A DNA stretch of 64,000 bases, from positions 864,336-928,335 of the forward strand of contig JARUPZ010000035.1 of the NCBI GenBank assembly GCA_031213475.1, written 5' to 3'. Origin of the DNA: Nereocystis luetkeana. Its lineage: Eukaryota; Sar; Phaeophyceae; Laminariales; Laminariaceae. A program made the translations under genes and the position numbers. Shown piece by piece: positions 38,701 to 48,038 of the stretch; position 1 is the stretch's first letter, and each line of letters begins with the position of its first letter. The notes beneath the pieces are model-generated. The model was not told the DNA's origin. It searched no databases and saw only the letters and a program-made list of their open reading frames with translations.

Positions 38701-41700
38701 TTCCTCTCCCCCTCCCCCCCCCCGCACCTCTTCTTTCCGCCAATCCTATCCCCCCCCCCCCCCTCGTACGACTACGACCATGCATGAGATCGAGCACATC
38801 TCTCCTATTGAGTACACCCCGCCCCTCGTTCCCCTCCCCCCCTATTTTTTATAGGTTGGGTTGGCGTCGGTTGGCAACGACACTGTAAAACATGCCGCTC
38901 ACTACGGGAGCTAGACAACCAGGGTACCGTTTGTTTATTTGTTTATTTATTTTGGCGGTCGCCCACAGCTGGTTGTCGATTTAGATCATTTGTGCGAGGT
39001 AAATAACCTTTACTCCGCACACGTGGGAATGGTCGTATCACGTAGTGTTCAAGGTAAGGCACCCAAGAGGCAGTCACATAGTACTCCCATTGCTGTCTCG
39101 GGAAATGTCTACCCCGGAAATTAAATCAACTCATTGAAGCTGTCATCCGTATGCAAGTCCGCCTCAAAAGCGGTTCTTAGTCGGATGCAGCTCACCCTTC
39201 ATGCGACTCGCCGGACACCTCACGGCGCTTCGCGCTTGGTGCAAGCAATGTCTGTCTGGTCGGTGAAAACCCGACATGCTCCGTCCCGGCATTGTAGGAA
39301 TGCGAGGGTCTATGGTCATACGACTACGGCCATGCATGATATCGAGTACATCTCTCCTATCGAGTACACCCCCCCCTCTCCCACCTATGCCCTCTGCTGA
39401 TCCTATCCCTCCTCCTCCCCAACCAATCTGCCTCCCTCCCTCCCTCCCTCCCTCCCTCCCTACCGCGATGTTCGGGGCGGGATTCAGGTGGGCAACTGCT
39501 ACACCGCCTCTGTCTTCGCCGGACTGGTGTCTGTAGTCGCCGCAAACGGTAGCTTGCTAGAGGCCGATGGGGGCGCGCGTGTCCTGATGTTCAGCTACGG
39601 TTCCGGGTTTGTCGCTACTGCTTACAGGTGTGTCTGTTTGCGTACCGATAAGTGTAGACACGCGCGTTGGGGAGGCGGGGGGGGGGGGGGTGGGGGGAGT
39701 GGGTGCTCATGGCATGCATTGTCGCAGTCGTATGACCATAGACACCTCGCGTCCTTGCAAATGCTGGGACAGAGCACGTCGGGTTGCCACCGACCAGGCT
39801 GACATTGCTTGCACCAAGCGCGAAGCGCCGTGAGGTGCTCGGCGAGTCGCATGAAGGGCTATCTTTACCCTACCAAGAACCGCTCGTGAAGTGGATTTTT
39901 GCACCTTGTGCATACGGGCTTGCATTTGTACGGCAGTGTCGAATTCATTGATCGGGGGGGGGCGAGGGGGGTAAGAGAGAGGGGGGGGGGGGGGGGGAGG
40001 CGTAGGCTCCAACACCGTAGAGAGCGGATAACTCCCGGCATGGCGTAAAAGCCGTCGTACACAGTAATATATAATACGTGTGAAACGATGGGCCATCAAC
40101 CATTGTGCGCGTCAATTGCAGCCGCGATGGAAGCCGTTTCATGGAACAATACACCACCCCTACATAGCCAAGCCCAAAAACAAACGGAAACGAGAATTGA
40201 ACGCCCCCCCACCCTCCCGCGTATACCACCCCCTCCCCCCCATTGTAGTTGTGCGAGGGTCTATGGTCTGATGACCACGGCCATGCATGATATGAATACC
40301 CCCCCCCCCCCCCCACTACACCCCGTTCCCTCCCCCCTTTCCCCCCCTCTCCTCCCCGCCATGTCGTCGGACACACACGACTGTCGCAATCTGGTGTGAC
40401 TTGACGAGCCAGCTTCAAGGCGAGGCCATCTATGAGCGAAGCGTTTTCACTGGGGGCGATGAAGAAGGCACTGGGGGTCGAGGAGCGGCTAAAGGGGAGG
40501 CTGCAGCGCACCCCCGAGGAATTCGCACAGGTGATGGAATAAACAAACACAACTAAAAGAAAACAAAACTAAAAATAGGAGTTAAGTTGAGGGCGAGATG
40601 AGTGGCGGGAAAAAAAAAGAGTTTTTTCGATGCTTGATATCAGGACGATATTGTTTTGGTTTTTGCGGCGGCTCAAGCAGCAGCAGCAGCAGCATCTGCG
40701 ACAGACACCACTATCAGTAGCATCGGTAACGGAAGCGGCGTCGGCAGGGGCAACGGTAGCAGCGGAAGATGACAAATCAGCAGCAACTGCAGAAGTACGC
40801 GATACATGCTGCGAGCACGGTCGCAGGGACATCTTCTTGTGCCCCTCGCCATACATTGCCTTGCTTTACCCTGCTTGGCTTTCCCAATCCGTCCGGGATC
40901 CCAGAAAAAAACTATTTAGTAAAACCGCTCCGCCCGCTCGCTCTATCTCTACGAGTGTCCCGTTTCCGTTTGCCCCATGTCTGTCCCGTCTCCGCCCGTT
41001 TGCCCTTCCCTGTACGTCGTTCTGTCTCAGTCAGATATCCCTCCTGTCTCCTTTCTTGTATACGTACCTATCCTGTATCCTTCCTGTCTGCATCCTATCT
41101 CCGTCCATTCTCCGTCCTGTCTCTCCGTCCTGTCGCCCTTCCCATCTCCGTCCTGTCTCCATTATTTATCCGTCCCGTCTCAGTCATGTTGCCCTTCCAT
41201 GTAAGTACCCTGTCTTGGTCCTATCCTCCCCTCTGCCTCCTTTCTGTGTACCCAGGTACTTCGAAGTATATGTCTATCTTTTGCCTCTTCCTGTCTCCTT
41301 TCTGTCTCCTTCTGTCGCCTTCCTCTGTCTCTCTCCTGCCTCCATCCTGTCTCCATCCTTTTTTCCGCCCTCTCTCCGTCCTGTTGGTCCTATGTCCCTT
41401 CTGCCCCCGTTCTACTTCATCTGTATAATTCGTACCAGGTATCTACTAATCTGGTCTTCTGCGCCGAACCTGTCTTATTCCTGGCTCACTCCTGTCTCCT
41501 TCTCGTCTCCTTCGTGTTTCTTTCCTCTCCCCATCCTGTTCCCATACTGTCTTCTCCCTGCGTCCATGCTGTCTCCTTCCTGTCTCCGTCCTGTCTCCGT
41601 CCTCCTTGTGTGTCTCCCTCGCATCTCTGCCTCTCCCTCCGGCAAGCAGGCAATGGACCTGCGGGAAGAACGGTACGGAAAGGCAGGGTACCAGCCCACG

Positions 41701-42228
41701 GGGGACGCAGGCGATCTGTTCCCCGGAACGTTCTACCTTGCCGAGGTAAGGCCCGCGCAGGATGAGCAACAATAACAGCGATAGCAGCAGCAGCTAGGGA
41801 GGCAGCAGCAGCTCGAGTGACAGCAACAATTATTTACGGCAACCGCAGCAGCTAGAGGTACACCAGCAGCTAGAGCACCAGCAGGAGCTAGCTAGAGTGA
41901 CAGCAGCAGCTAGAGCGAGACAGGATGAACGAGCAATTTGCTGAGGGTCGTGTCTGGAGAGGATGCGCTGTGCGGAGTTTTCCTATCGGGTGTGCAGGCG
42001 TGTCTATCGAGGATGCGTGGGTTATAGACGCGTCTGTATAAGATGTAAGCACATATTGCAGGAAATAACGTGTACAGTACGGCGTTCATCTACTGTAAAT
42101 ATGCTGCGGAGTGTGTGTACTTTACTCGTATTTTTCTCTTGTTTCTCTTATATAACATGCAGGTGAACGACAAGTACCACCGACGGTACGCCAGGGCTCC
42201 GCCGGCTACACCCGCCCCCCGCTCGTAG
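18807..42228 (+). CDS. HMGCS: Hydroxymethylglutaryl-CoA synthase, complete, 13 exons
   Basis: Condenses acetyl-CoA with acetoacetyl-CoA to HMG-CoA (EC 2.3.3.10), the mevalonate-pathway step before HMG-CoA reductase. Exons: 18807-18902, 20215-20297, 20975-21062, 23327-23487, 24081-24224, 24786-24867, 32783-32841, 35481-35612, 36576-36852, 39488-39627, 40413-40530, 41650-41745 and 42163-42228. All are GT-AG with consistent phase: 1542 nt, 513 residues, the normal family length. Landmarks: [27 protein letters not shown] (catalytic Glu 93), NACYGG (nucleophile Cys 126), [36 protein letters not shown] (catalytic His 269), GNCYTAS and FSYGSG. The ATG at 18807 is in frame just ahead of the conserved start, with no signal or transit peptide evident, suggesting a cytosolic enzyme. 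Exons 8 and 9 add Gly/Ser-rich loops (about residues 242-257 and 295-320). Exon 7 (59 nt) was found only from its similarity and splice phase. No defect is seen. Confidence 0.95.
20648..20702. repeat. (GA)n microsatellite
   Basis: A near-pure GA run in intron 2 of HMG-CoA synthase; (ATCC)n follows at about 20836-20862. Confidence 0.9.
21365..21475 (-). repeat. Family C repeat fragment
   Basis: G-rich start, then 'cgtactcatttgttgcttgc', 'cacgcatccctttcgagac' and 'ttcctactcctaatagagac'. Minus orientation, in intron 3 of HMG-CoA synthase. Confidence 0.7.
21632..22765. repeat. Family B repeat, copy 2
   Basis: Nearly identical to 3353-4495 from the GC-rich hairpin to 'gtagttctatatt'. It lies in intron 3 of HMG-CoA synthase. 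Copies 1 and 2 are thus in introns of different genes and close enough to imply recent movement or duplication. Confidence 0.8.
23490..23672. repeat. (GGGAT/GGGGT)n G-rich tract
   Basis: About 180 bp of GGGATGGGAT-like units start right after the splice donor of HMG-CoA synthase exon 4. All G-runs are on the coding strand, so the pre-mRNA could form G-quadruplexes. Confidence 0.85.
23766..23960 (+). repeat. Duplicated ~58-bp unit, each copy ending in poly-C
   Basis: 'acagtaactcaacaaaa', 'gagctatttcatagcagcg' and 'ttggnaacac' occur at about 23768-23826 and 23880-23937. Each is followed by 16-20 C residues. This is a third small family with a poly-C 3' end, in intron 4 of HMG-CoA synthase. Confidence 0.75.
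24330..24775. repeat. Degenerate minisatellite, TTGATCGTG-type units
   Basis: About 450 bp of imperfect 9- to 12-bp units such as 'gtgttgatcgtg' and 'gtactgatcgtg' fill intron 5 of HMG-CoA synthase up to the acceptor of exon 6 at 24786. Long frames read through it only because the units lack stops. Confidence 0.75.
25656..25994 (+). pseudogene. Unrecognised ORF fragment, probably transposon-derived
   Basis: A 112-codon open frame whose second half ([18 protein letters not shown], then [13 protein letters not shown]) has coding-like composition. I recognise no family. It sits in intron 6 of HMG-CoA synthase, 1.6 kb from the transposase palindrome, and could be a displaced part of a mobile element. 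Confidence 0.25.
26185..26515. repeat. ~195-bp imperfect tandem repeat
   Basis: 'atgtactgctgcgctgatgt'-type, 'cacccacaatcgtgttcagc', 'taatatcctcatgc' and 'actggatt.tataa' recur in the same order about 195 bp apart. Weaker echoes extend to about 26740. Confidence 0.6.
26790..27487 (+). pseudogene. Unrecognised basic ORF interrupted by a retroposon
   Basis: Coding-like sequence rich in Lys and Arg ([40 protein letters not shown]) runs to about 27100. It is broken by a family A insertion (27101-27266) and appears to continue in another frame as an acidic stretch ([12 protein letters not shown]), then [20 protein letters not shown], ending in a stop at 27487. I do not recognise the protein. It may be the other gene of the element whose transposase lies just to the right, or an unrelated captured fragment. 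Confidence 0.35.
27101..27266 (+). mobile_element. Poly-C-tailed repeat (family A) with 8-bp target duplication
   Basis: A 5'-truncated copy beginning 'caaaaaaaactgg', through 'ggtcggtgaaaacccgacat' and 'ctacggccatgcatgagatc', ending in a C-rich tail. CTGTCGAG is present immediately before (27093-27100) and after (27267-27274). This is the clearest evidence in the window that family A moves as a defined unit and that the poly-C belongs to the element. Confidence 0.8.
27556..29165 (-). pseudogene. DDE transposase remnant, left palindrome arm
   Basis: On the minus strand, in order: [28 protein letters not shown] (first catalytic Asp kept), [13 protein letters not shown], then in another frame [12 protein letters not shown] (second Asp), [39 protein letters not shown] and [15 protein letters not shown] (catalytic Glu). 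This order matches the DDE-superfamily transposases well known from fungal and oomycete genomes ('DGHER.DVV.YR', 'GGKQ..MRDT', 'GH..L..PK.HPE...IEY.WG..K'). A frameshift before CEVDHSSGH, a stop after the 'RDT' block and a stop after SKQKFRRV show it is dead. It pairs with 29475-31069. Confidence 0.8.
29166..29474. other. Unpaired spacer at the centre of the transposase palindrome
   Basis: A single-copy stretch of about 309 bp between the arms. The minus strand reads [14 protein letters not shown], then [16 protein letters not shown], which continues towards the left arm and is probably the more N-terminal part of the same transposase. This would make the minus-oriented copy the longer one. 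Confidence 0.6.
29475..31069 (+). pseudogene. DDE transposase remnant, right palindrome arm
   Basis: Plus-strand mirror of the left arm with the same blocks in the same order ([47 protein letters not shown]). The first catalytic Asp is changed to Gly here (HIGQGES). The frameshift before CEVDHSSGH and the stop following the 'RDT' block are shared with the left arm, so both arms descend from one already damaged copy. Extra stops are private to each arm. Confidence 0.8.
31070..31207 (+). pseudogene. Possible transposase C-terminal tail, right side only
   Basis: The plus-strand frame [20 protein letters not shown] continues to a stop at about 31207. It follows the right arm directly and has no partner beyond the left arm. 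It may be the true end of the transposase, lost on the other side. Confidence 0.35.
31208..32377. other. Intron sequence without recognised features
   Basis: AT-richer part of intron 6 of HMG-CoA synthase. Short runs of 'tgatctgta' units are seen near 32060-32100 and 32235-32290. No exon or known repeat is seen. Confidence 0.5.
32378..32602 (+). repeat. Family A repeat
   Basis: From 'caagaaagtccgactcacc' through 'gtcggtgaaaacccgacgtg' to a C-rich tail after 'aaggagtaacc'. It ends about 180 bp upstream of HMG-CoA synthase exon 7. Confidence 0.75.
33641..34006 (+). repeat. Family A repeat, two overlapping partial copies
   Basis: Starts at 'tacccattgctgtctctgg' and includes 'gtccgcctcacaagcggttc' and the catgcatg core. 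A second core (33950-34005) follows a short poly-C. A tRNA-derived SINE is inserted at its right end. Confidence 0.75.
34007..34336 (+). mobile_element. tRNA-derived SINE, copy 1
   Basis: The head resembles a tRNA gene: the A-box-like TGGCTTGGTAGGTGG and, about 43 bp later, the B-box-like GGGTTCAAGTCTC. The body is shared with 54681-54995 and the element ends in A13. ATGGC is present on both sides (34002-34006 and 34337-34341). It lies in intron 7 of HMG-CoA synthase, inserted into a family A repeat. Confidence 0.75.
34497..34695 (+). repeat. Family C repeat
   Basis: Same order of words as 10570-10800: 'gatggatggtggc', 'taatatatgg', 'gagcgcccaa', 'taggagtaggaacg', 'ggatgcgtggt' and the end GAGTACGCCCC. 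It runs straight into the 5' end of a full-length family A copy. Confidence 0.7.
34702..35197 (+). repeat. Family A repeat, near full length
   Basis: Begins 'ggttgggttggcatcggttg', continues through the CCGG-type and 'gtccgcctcacacgccgctc' blocks, the 'gtgaaaacccaacgtgctcc' block and 'gtgcatgacatgatgagtac', and ends in a run of about 14 C. Confidence 0.8.
35212..35435 (+). repeat. Family A repeat, 3' half
   Basis: Starts near 'gccgcctcacaagcggttc' and ends 'gacatgagtacccc'. It lies 45 bp upstream of the acceptor of HMG-CoA synthase exon 8. Confidence 0.75.
35945..36064 (+). repeat. Family A repeat, 3' fragment
   Basis: From 'ccggtcggcgcaaacccgac' to 'gacacgagtgcatcc' and a C-rich tail, in intron 8 of HMG-CoA synthase. 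Confidence 0.7.
36901..37190 (-). repeat. Family A repeat
   Basis: Starts with a G-run (the complement of the poly-C tail) 49 bp after the donor of exon 9, then 'catgcatgagcgtagtcgta', 'cgaagcgccgtgaag' and 'tgaggcggactttcttgc'. Confidence 0.75.
37191..37652 (-). repeat. Family A repeat, missing its tail
   Basis: From 'gggacggagcacgtcgg' to the 5' terminus 'accgacgccaacgcaacc'. It abuts the previous copy without its poly-C end, so it is nested or recombined. Confidence 0.75.
37653..37895 (-). repeat. Family A repeat, 3' half
   Basis: A new G-run at 37656 starts a further minus-strand copy directly against the 5' end of the preceding one (tandem head-to-tail arrangement). Confidence 0.75.
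38762..38850 (+). repeat. Family A repeat, tail fragment
   Basis: 'cgtacgactacgaccatgca' to 'ctattgagtacaccccgccc' with a C-rich tail; the 5' part is missing. Confidence 0.7.
38855..39375 (+). repeat. Family A repeat, full-length reference copy
   Basis: From 'ggttgggttggcgtcggttg' at 38855 to 'cctatcgagtacacccccc', about 520 bp. This copy shows the whole element: a 5' block with a partial palindrome around GCTCACTACGGGAGC, the 'gatttagatcatttgtgcg' block, 'aagtccgcctcaaaagcgg', 'gtgaaaacccgacatgctcc' and the catgcatg core just before the poly-C tail. It ends about 110 bp upstream of the acceptor of exon 10. Confidence 0.85.
39675..39935 (-). repeat. Family A repeat
   Basis: G-run at 39678-39698, then 'catggcatgcattgtcgcag', 'ccaagcgcgaagcgccg' and 'aagaaccgctcgtgaagtgg'. 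It starts about 50 bp after the donor of exon 10. Confidence 0.7.
40245..40325 (+). repeat. Family A repeat, tail fragment
   Basis: 'gagggtctatggtctgatga' to 'gatatgaatacccccccc', about 90 bp upstream of exon 11. Confidence 0.65.
41000..41640 (+). repeat. Pyrimidine-rich minisatellite (CTGTCTCCNTC)n
   Basis: About 640 bp of degenerate 10- to 11-bp units such as 'cctgtctccgt' and 'cctgtctcctt' end only a few bases before the acceptor of HMG-CoA synthase exon 12. Long open frames here are artefacts of the stop-free unit. Confidence 0.8.
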
Positions 42229-43009
42229 CTCCCGCCTCCATAGCATCGCCGGTGCCCGCCCCGGGGCCAACATCGGGTGATCCTCGCTGGCAGCGCCGCG
42301 CCGCGCTGCGCGGCTTGAGACACGCTGGAGACAGGGAGGTGGTTTCACCAACGCCGTTTACATCGTGGTTGTGGCCATGTAGTAGTGGTGGTGGTGATCG
42401 TGGTGGTGATGGTGGAGGTGGGAGTGGCGGCGCTATGACCCTGTGCGCCGATGTGGGTGTCTCAACCCTCTGGCGATAAGACGCTTTAGTAAAAAACGCA
42501 AGCAAAAGTATCCGAAAACTGCGGGCACAGTGAAGTAGGCCAGTAGTAGTTCAGCGCTGAAATAGTGTGCTGCAGTGCTGAAGTGAATCATATCATAGTG
42601 CGGTACTGATTCATAATGACAACACTGAATATGTATTGTAGCTATGTTTGTTTTCTTCGTTGGTGCTTGGTGATGTGCAGTAGAGAGGAGACGGATCCTC
42701 CGCCCCGCTCTGCTCACAGACGCGCGGGCGGCGCGCCGCAGGCATGTGACTGCTGTCGGTTCGGCGTGAACCAAGGCCCGCGAGCAATTACTTTGAAATT
42801 TCCTCCATTGCACCGGGTGTCAGGCGGTAGAGACGGCCTCTGGTTAAAGATGCTGCTGCGCTACTCTGCTGCTGTGGTTGTTAGTGCTACTGGTGGTGGT
42901 GGTGGTGGTGGCGGCGGCGGCGGCGGTGTGTTTGGGGAGGTGTCTTTGATGGGCGGTTGTTGGTTGCTGTCGTTCTCGTTGTTTGCGGGCCAGACACAGT
43001 CACGCATAC

Positions 43010-44060
43010 GCGTGCAACGTACGGATACGGAAAACGGACATGTGAAGCGGACGCCTGGCATTGTACACGGAGAACGAAGAGGCATAAAGGACTAATGTAC
43101 ACCGATGCGTGTAACGGACGCATGTAGCAGAAGCATGTTCGTACCGTGAACGTGAAACCGATACGTCCAACGGGCGCATGCACCGGATTATGACAACCGA
43201 CTTGTTTGAGGGACGCGTGGAACTGGTAGTACGGCAGACGGAGAATTAAAACGGCCACACGTATTCGGGTGTGCGTAACGGACACGTGCAACGGCCTTGG
43301 GCAACAGACGCAGGCTACGGGCATGCGAAAGGGGCGGCTGGGAATGGAATTGACGCGGAAAAACAACCACTGTAAGAAGTGCATCGAACGGGTATCATCA
43401 ATGCGTGATCGTAAGTAGCCGACACGTGCAACGGGTGCATTCAACGGACACGTGCAGCAGACCTGTCAAACCAACGCATGAAACGGACACGCAGAAACGA
43501 AGAAAGTACACCGGACACGTGTACTCGTAAAGCGGATGCGTGCGGCGGACCTTATTGCAACCAACGTGCCTTACGGGTATGTGAGGCAGACCCGTCCAAC
43601 GGGAGTGGGCAAAGAACACGGGCAATGGGCACGTTGATGCCGATTTTTAGAAGCCTGAAACATACACCCTAAACGAACTATTAGCAGTCGAATCGATGCG
43701 TGTAACGGATGCAAAGCTTAGAACATGACACGTCGCAACTGACGCGCGCAACGTGTAACGGACGCAAAGTTTAGAACATGACACGTCGCAACTGACGCGA
43801 GCAACGGCCACGTGCAACAGACGAATTCAACGGGCACACGTGGAGTGGATTATACTTACGTATGGACTTATGAAACGGACGTGTGGAATCGACAAGGTAA
43901 ACGGACCAGTCAAACGGCCACGCACAACGGGGGCGTGCACATCGGACAAGTGCATCGTGTGCAATGGACATGCGTACGTGCGAAAGGGGCGTTGGAAAGT
44001 ATCTACGGAAAACAAGAATGCTAAATGGGGCTCGTGTAACGTGTGCATGTAACGTGTATA
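43010..44060. repeat. Highly degenerate minisatellite, AACGGACNCGTG-type
   Basis: About 1 kb in which words like 'gtgcaacggacacgtg', 'gtgtaacggacgcatg' and 'caacgggcacacg' recur every 15-20 bp with heavy divergence. The 33-bp phrase around 'agaacatgacacgtcgcaac' is repeated exactly (43720 and 43770). Confidence 0.7.
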
Positions 44061-44479
44061 CGCTCAACATTAGTTATTTGTAGTCACGGTGCCGATCGGA
44101 ACCTGCTATTACACGCGCGGGCTATACAGGCGTGGGCCCCGGTCAAAAAAGTGGTAGTAGGGCGGGGGTGTTCCAGTCGTTGGGTGTGGACAAAGACAGG
44201 GCCGACGGGGCTTCATAACCTGTTGCATTCGCGTGGAGTCTTACCCGACAGGCAGTGAAATCCTTCAAGTCGGACTCGGTCGAGGAGGGAAAAATAGGGA
44301 AGAGGTCGCAGGGGTCGAAGGGTGTCGTGGCGCACGCAGGCGTGTGTTGGAGAGGCCCGTTCACTCGAGCGGCGGCTGTGTCTACCACTGATGTTGTCGT
44401 CCCCGTCGTCGTCGTCGTCGAGTCTCGGGTCCTCGTACAACCCCCCGCCCCACGTGCTTTCCGCGGGCAAACATAGGGC

Positions 44480-44650
44480 ATGAGGTCATGAAACAGCCGT
44501 GGACGGTTCTCTCAACGAATGAGCGACTAGGTAAGCCTCCAACACAGCGCTATCATTGGCTCTCGCAGGTACAGTCTAAGAGCCAGAGCCCACACAGAGA
44601 AACGTGTAGCCTGACTGGAATATCATAGTGTGGGACAACACAAACGCGCA
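44480..44650 (+). repeat. Dispersed repeat family E, copy 1
   Basis: 'ctaagagccagagccca', 'gtgtgggacaacacaaacg' and upstream 'aacgaatgagcga' are shared in the same order with 48039-48235. No coding potential is recognised. Confidence 0.7.
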
Positions 44651-44789
44651 AACTCGTCGAACCATCCTCGAGCGTGGTGCAGGCGAGTTCTTACGTGGAG
44701 GGTCTTGGCTAGGTGGAGGTTCCGAAGGCGCGGTCGTTGGCGAGGCGAGAGCTGTCGCGGTCGGCCTCGCGGTGACGGCGGTCGCGGGG

Positions 44790-45000
44790 ATTTATTTGCG
44801 AGGCGGGCTCTTACGAGTAGTGTTGGGAGCGGGGGTGGTCACGGCTCCTTGCCGCGGTCGAAGCCGTAGCGGCTGCTTGCCCCGGCTGGTGCTCCTTGCT
44901 GCGGTCGACGCCGTAGTGGCTGCTCGCGCCGGTTGGTGCTCCTTGCCGCGGTCGGAGCCGTGGTGGTTGCTTACGCCGATCGATAGTGTAGTACCGCCTC
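44790..45000. repeat. Tandem repeat of ~57-bp units
   Basis: 'ggtgctccttgcngcggtcg' with 'gccgtngtggctgct' recurs about three times between 44840 and 44985. The open frame across it is repeat-driven. Confidence 0.65.
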
Positions 45001-45199
45001 CTCCGTCGTCGTTGTCGTGGCTGCCACTGCTGTCTCTGCTGCTGTCGCTGCTTGTTGATATTCCTACCGGTGGTGTTGCTACTCGAGGGCAGAATACCAT
45101 CGCCCCTTTGGTTGTCAGGACGGGCGGCAGGCGAGTAGTGACCACGTAGGGCTCGCGGAATAGGTGCTGCCCACATGCACGCGGGGTATCTACAGTAGG

Positions 45200-45645
45200 G
45201 CGTGGGGGGGGGGCGGGGTGTAGTCGATATTATGCATGGCAGTGGTCGTATGACCATAAACCCTCGCGTCCCTACAATGCAGGGACGGGAGCACGTCGGG
45301 TTTTCACCGACCAGGTAGACATCGCTTGCACCAAGCGCGAAGCACCGTGAGGTGTTGGTCGAGTCGTATGAAGCGTGAGCTGCATTCTACATAGAATCGA
45401 TTTTGAGGCGGATTTTCTTGCACATGGATGACAGCGTCAATGAATTGATGTATTTTTTGGTGTGGCCAATTCCAACTTCCACAGGCAGAAATGGGTGTAC
45501 TATGTAACAGCCTCGTGGGTGCCTTACCATATACACGCTACGTGATACAATCATCTCCCGTGTGCGGATTCATGGCCCTCCCCGCACAAAAATGATCTAA
45601 CTCGACCGCCAATTGTGGTCACCGCCAAAAACAAATGGGGGGGGG
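45200..45645 (-). repeat. Family A repeat, near full length
   Basis: G-run at 45205, then 'tatgcatggcagtggtcgta', 'caagcgcgaagcaccgtgag' and 'aaaaatgatctaactcgacc' to about 45640. Confidence 0.75.
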
Positions 45646-47534
45646 AGAGACGTGGGAAACAAAACTGTTTGGCACGAGGGCATTGGAGGCGACACTGGGG
45701 GTGGTCAGATAATGAGAAAAGAGAGAGAGGTAGATAGAGATGTATATACATGGATGGTGGTTTTTGCGAAGGAGATGGCCGTAGGATTGTATTACCGCGA
45801 GAAACGAATAAATTCCCACGATGGCGGCGGAGGCCCCCGCAGTGGAGACGAAGGGCATGTTCTCGACGTTCTCCGAAGCGAGGCCGTTTTTTCCGGCACC
45901 CTCGTTCTAGCGTCACCGTGAGAAGGAAATTGACGTCCCCAGTTTCGAAGGCATGGACGGGGGGGGTCGTTTGGTTCGGGAGTGTTGTGGCGGTCGCGGT
46001 TTCCTGGGCAGCGGACGTGGGTATATGGTGAGTGCTACTCGGGGTGCGGTGGGCGCCATATACGGAGGTCATAGGAGGCGATGAGTCGGCAGTGGGAATA
46101 GCGCCGCACATGAGATGATAGGGTGCCACATGGGTGACTGGGGGTAGTGAAGGGAAGGCGCTGGTTCTCCAACCTCTACCCTCTAATACTCTCCATGTCT
46201 CTACTCTATACCGAAGCCGAACCCACTAGAGGCCAAGGTAGACGTTCGGGTAGAATAAGGACAACAAGAAAAACCCGTAGGCGAGGATAACAAGAGACAC
46301 AACAAACTACGGTATTGAGACAAGATCTAATGTGTAGATTGCCAGGCATGCGGTAGTACACTTAGTACGCGTACTACGGTATAGTAGTACAATATTGACG
46401 CATTGCAATGAGCAGGGTGCTTTCTCCGGCGTCTACTGCAGTCACAATGCTTGCTGCAACCTCGTCGGGCTGCACCCTTCCGCACGACGGGATTCATTGG
46501 CAGGGCGTCAAGGCGGTACCAGTCAGCGATAGACTCAACGGCGGGGACCGACACAACGGTTGCTGTTGTTTCCTCACACTAGCGCATTGCCAAAATCTAG
46601 CCCGTAGTCTATAAATAGGTAGGAAAACTAAACCAACCAAACTAAGCCAGTCCCACCACCCATTGTACAAACGCAAAAAAAGAGACTTGTCACGTGCAAC
46701 TAAAACGTACCGTATACCGCAGGTGTATATGTAAATCTACCAGGTATATGATAAGCCACTGTACTACAGTACAAGCGCCCGATGTAGCAGCACATACTGC
46801 AGTTGAACACAATCCCCGTGTCTACACTGCTGCTGCTGTAGGCTATCGGCGACAGCGTTGCTGTCTGGGGTGCTGACAGTACCTAACGCCACCATTTTCC
46901 GGACACGACTACTCGCAAAGCTACACTGCTGTCTACAGTGTAAGCAGTGCTGCCTGCATCCAAGGAGGAAGAGTGAAAGAGGGAAAAAAATAGCGCTCTC
47001 AAGTGCTGCCCAAAGGGCCGTGGTAAAAAAAGGCGACCAACAAAAAAGCCACCCCACCCCTTGACTTGTTAATCAGAGTATACCTACCTTAATCAACGCG
47101 CCAATCAAACCTGTGGTCCCCTCTCGGCGATAAAAAGCAGTCATGGTGTCCCGTTATTGCCCCAAGCTTTCATGCAGGAACTGCCCCACAAATCTCATAC
47201 CAACTAAATTGACTTGCCGGGAAGTCAGCGGCAAGTAGGTGCCTAGAAAGTCCCCGGGGTGGGAATGTGGAAAGTTCCTGCTTTCGTGCGTACGAGGCCG
47301 ACCGATCTCATACTGGGGCGCTGGTGCTGCCCCAGGCGTCCTTCAGTCTACCGCCCAAACTCGATTTGCGCCTCGCCTCGCCTGCCCTACTGCGGCCCTT
47401 CCCAAGGGTTTTCCCTCTCTTCTTGCGTGCAAAGCGAGAACAACCTCCTCGAAGCGCCTCCTCCTCCGTTGTGGTCAAAATTTCTCGGGCAAGAAGGGTT
47501 CAACCAAGCCCCCCCCTCCTTTCTTGCTCGCCTG
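45646..47534. other. Intergenic DNA without assigned features
   Basis: A few short open frames on both strands; none shows a recognisable domain or a consistent splice structure. CA/GT-poor, mixed composition. Confidence 0.4.
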
Positions 47535-47660
47535 GTCAATGGAAACCCGACGTGCTCTGCACCGGAATTGTAGGGACGCGAGGGTCTATGGTCATACGAC
47601 TACGCCCGTGCATGATATCGAGTACCCCCCGCCCCCTTCCCCCCCTGCCCCGCTCGTCGG
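47535..47660 (+). repeat. Family A repeat, 3' fragment
   Basis: 'caatggaaacccgacgtgct' through 'catgatatcgagtacccccc' with a C-rich tail. Confidence 0.7.
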
Positions 47661-48038
47661 TGATCGGTCTTCGTTTTCCCCTCGCCGTCGATTCCAGCTT
47701 CACTCCCTGGTTGGACGTCGTGTCTGTCCAGGCGGCACCTATCAGCTTTCCGCGAGGGTGTCGATCTGCCTCTGCACACACACCACATCTAGACGAGGCA
47801 GCAGGTAATCCCCGTATACGTATAGCATGAAGGTCGCCTATCACAAATAATTGCGTTGTGTCTGACGCACCGCCATTGACCCCAACGCTACCGCCATCCA
47901 CCTACTCAGCCTATACATGCAGTAGGTGGGGTCAGTGGCCAGAAGGCGTCGCTCCATAAGGGTGAGTCCAGCCTTACAACGCCGGGAAAATACCCCCCCT
48001 CATGCTCTCGCCGGGGGCAAAAGCCTGGGGCACGGGAG

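Noticed and set aside
40630..41775. A 381-codon plus-strand open frame
   Set aside because: It spans intron 11 of HMG-CoA synthase and is open because the pyrimidine minisatellite lacks stop codons; only its last ~32 codons (exon 12) are real.
44628..45149. A 173-codon plus-strand frame that looks membrane-like
   Set aside because: The hydrophobic look comes from ~57-bp tandem repeats; no domain, splice context or start signal supports it.
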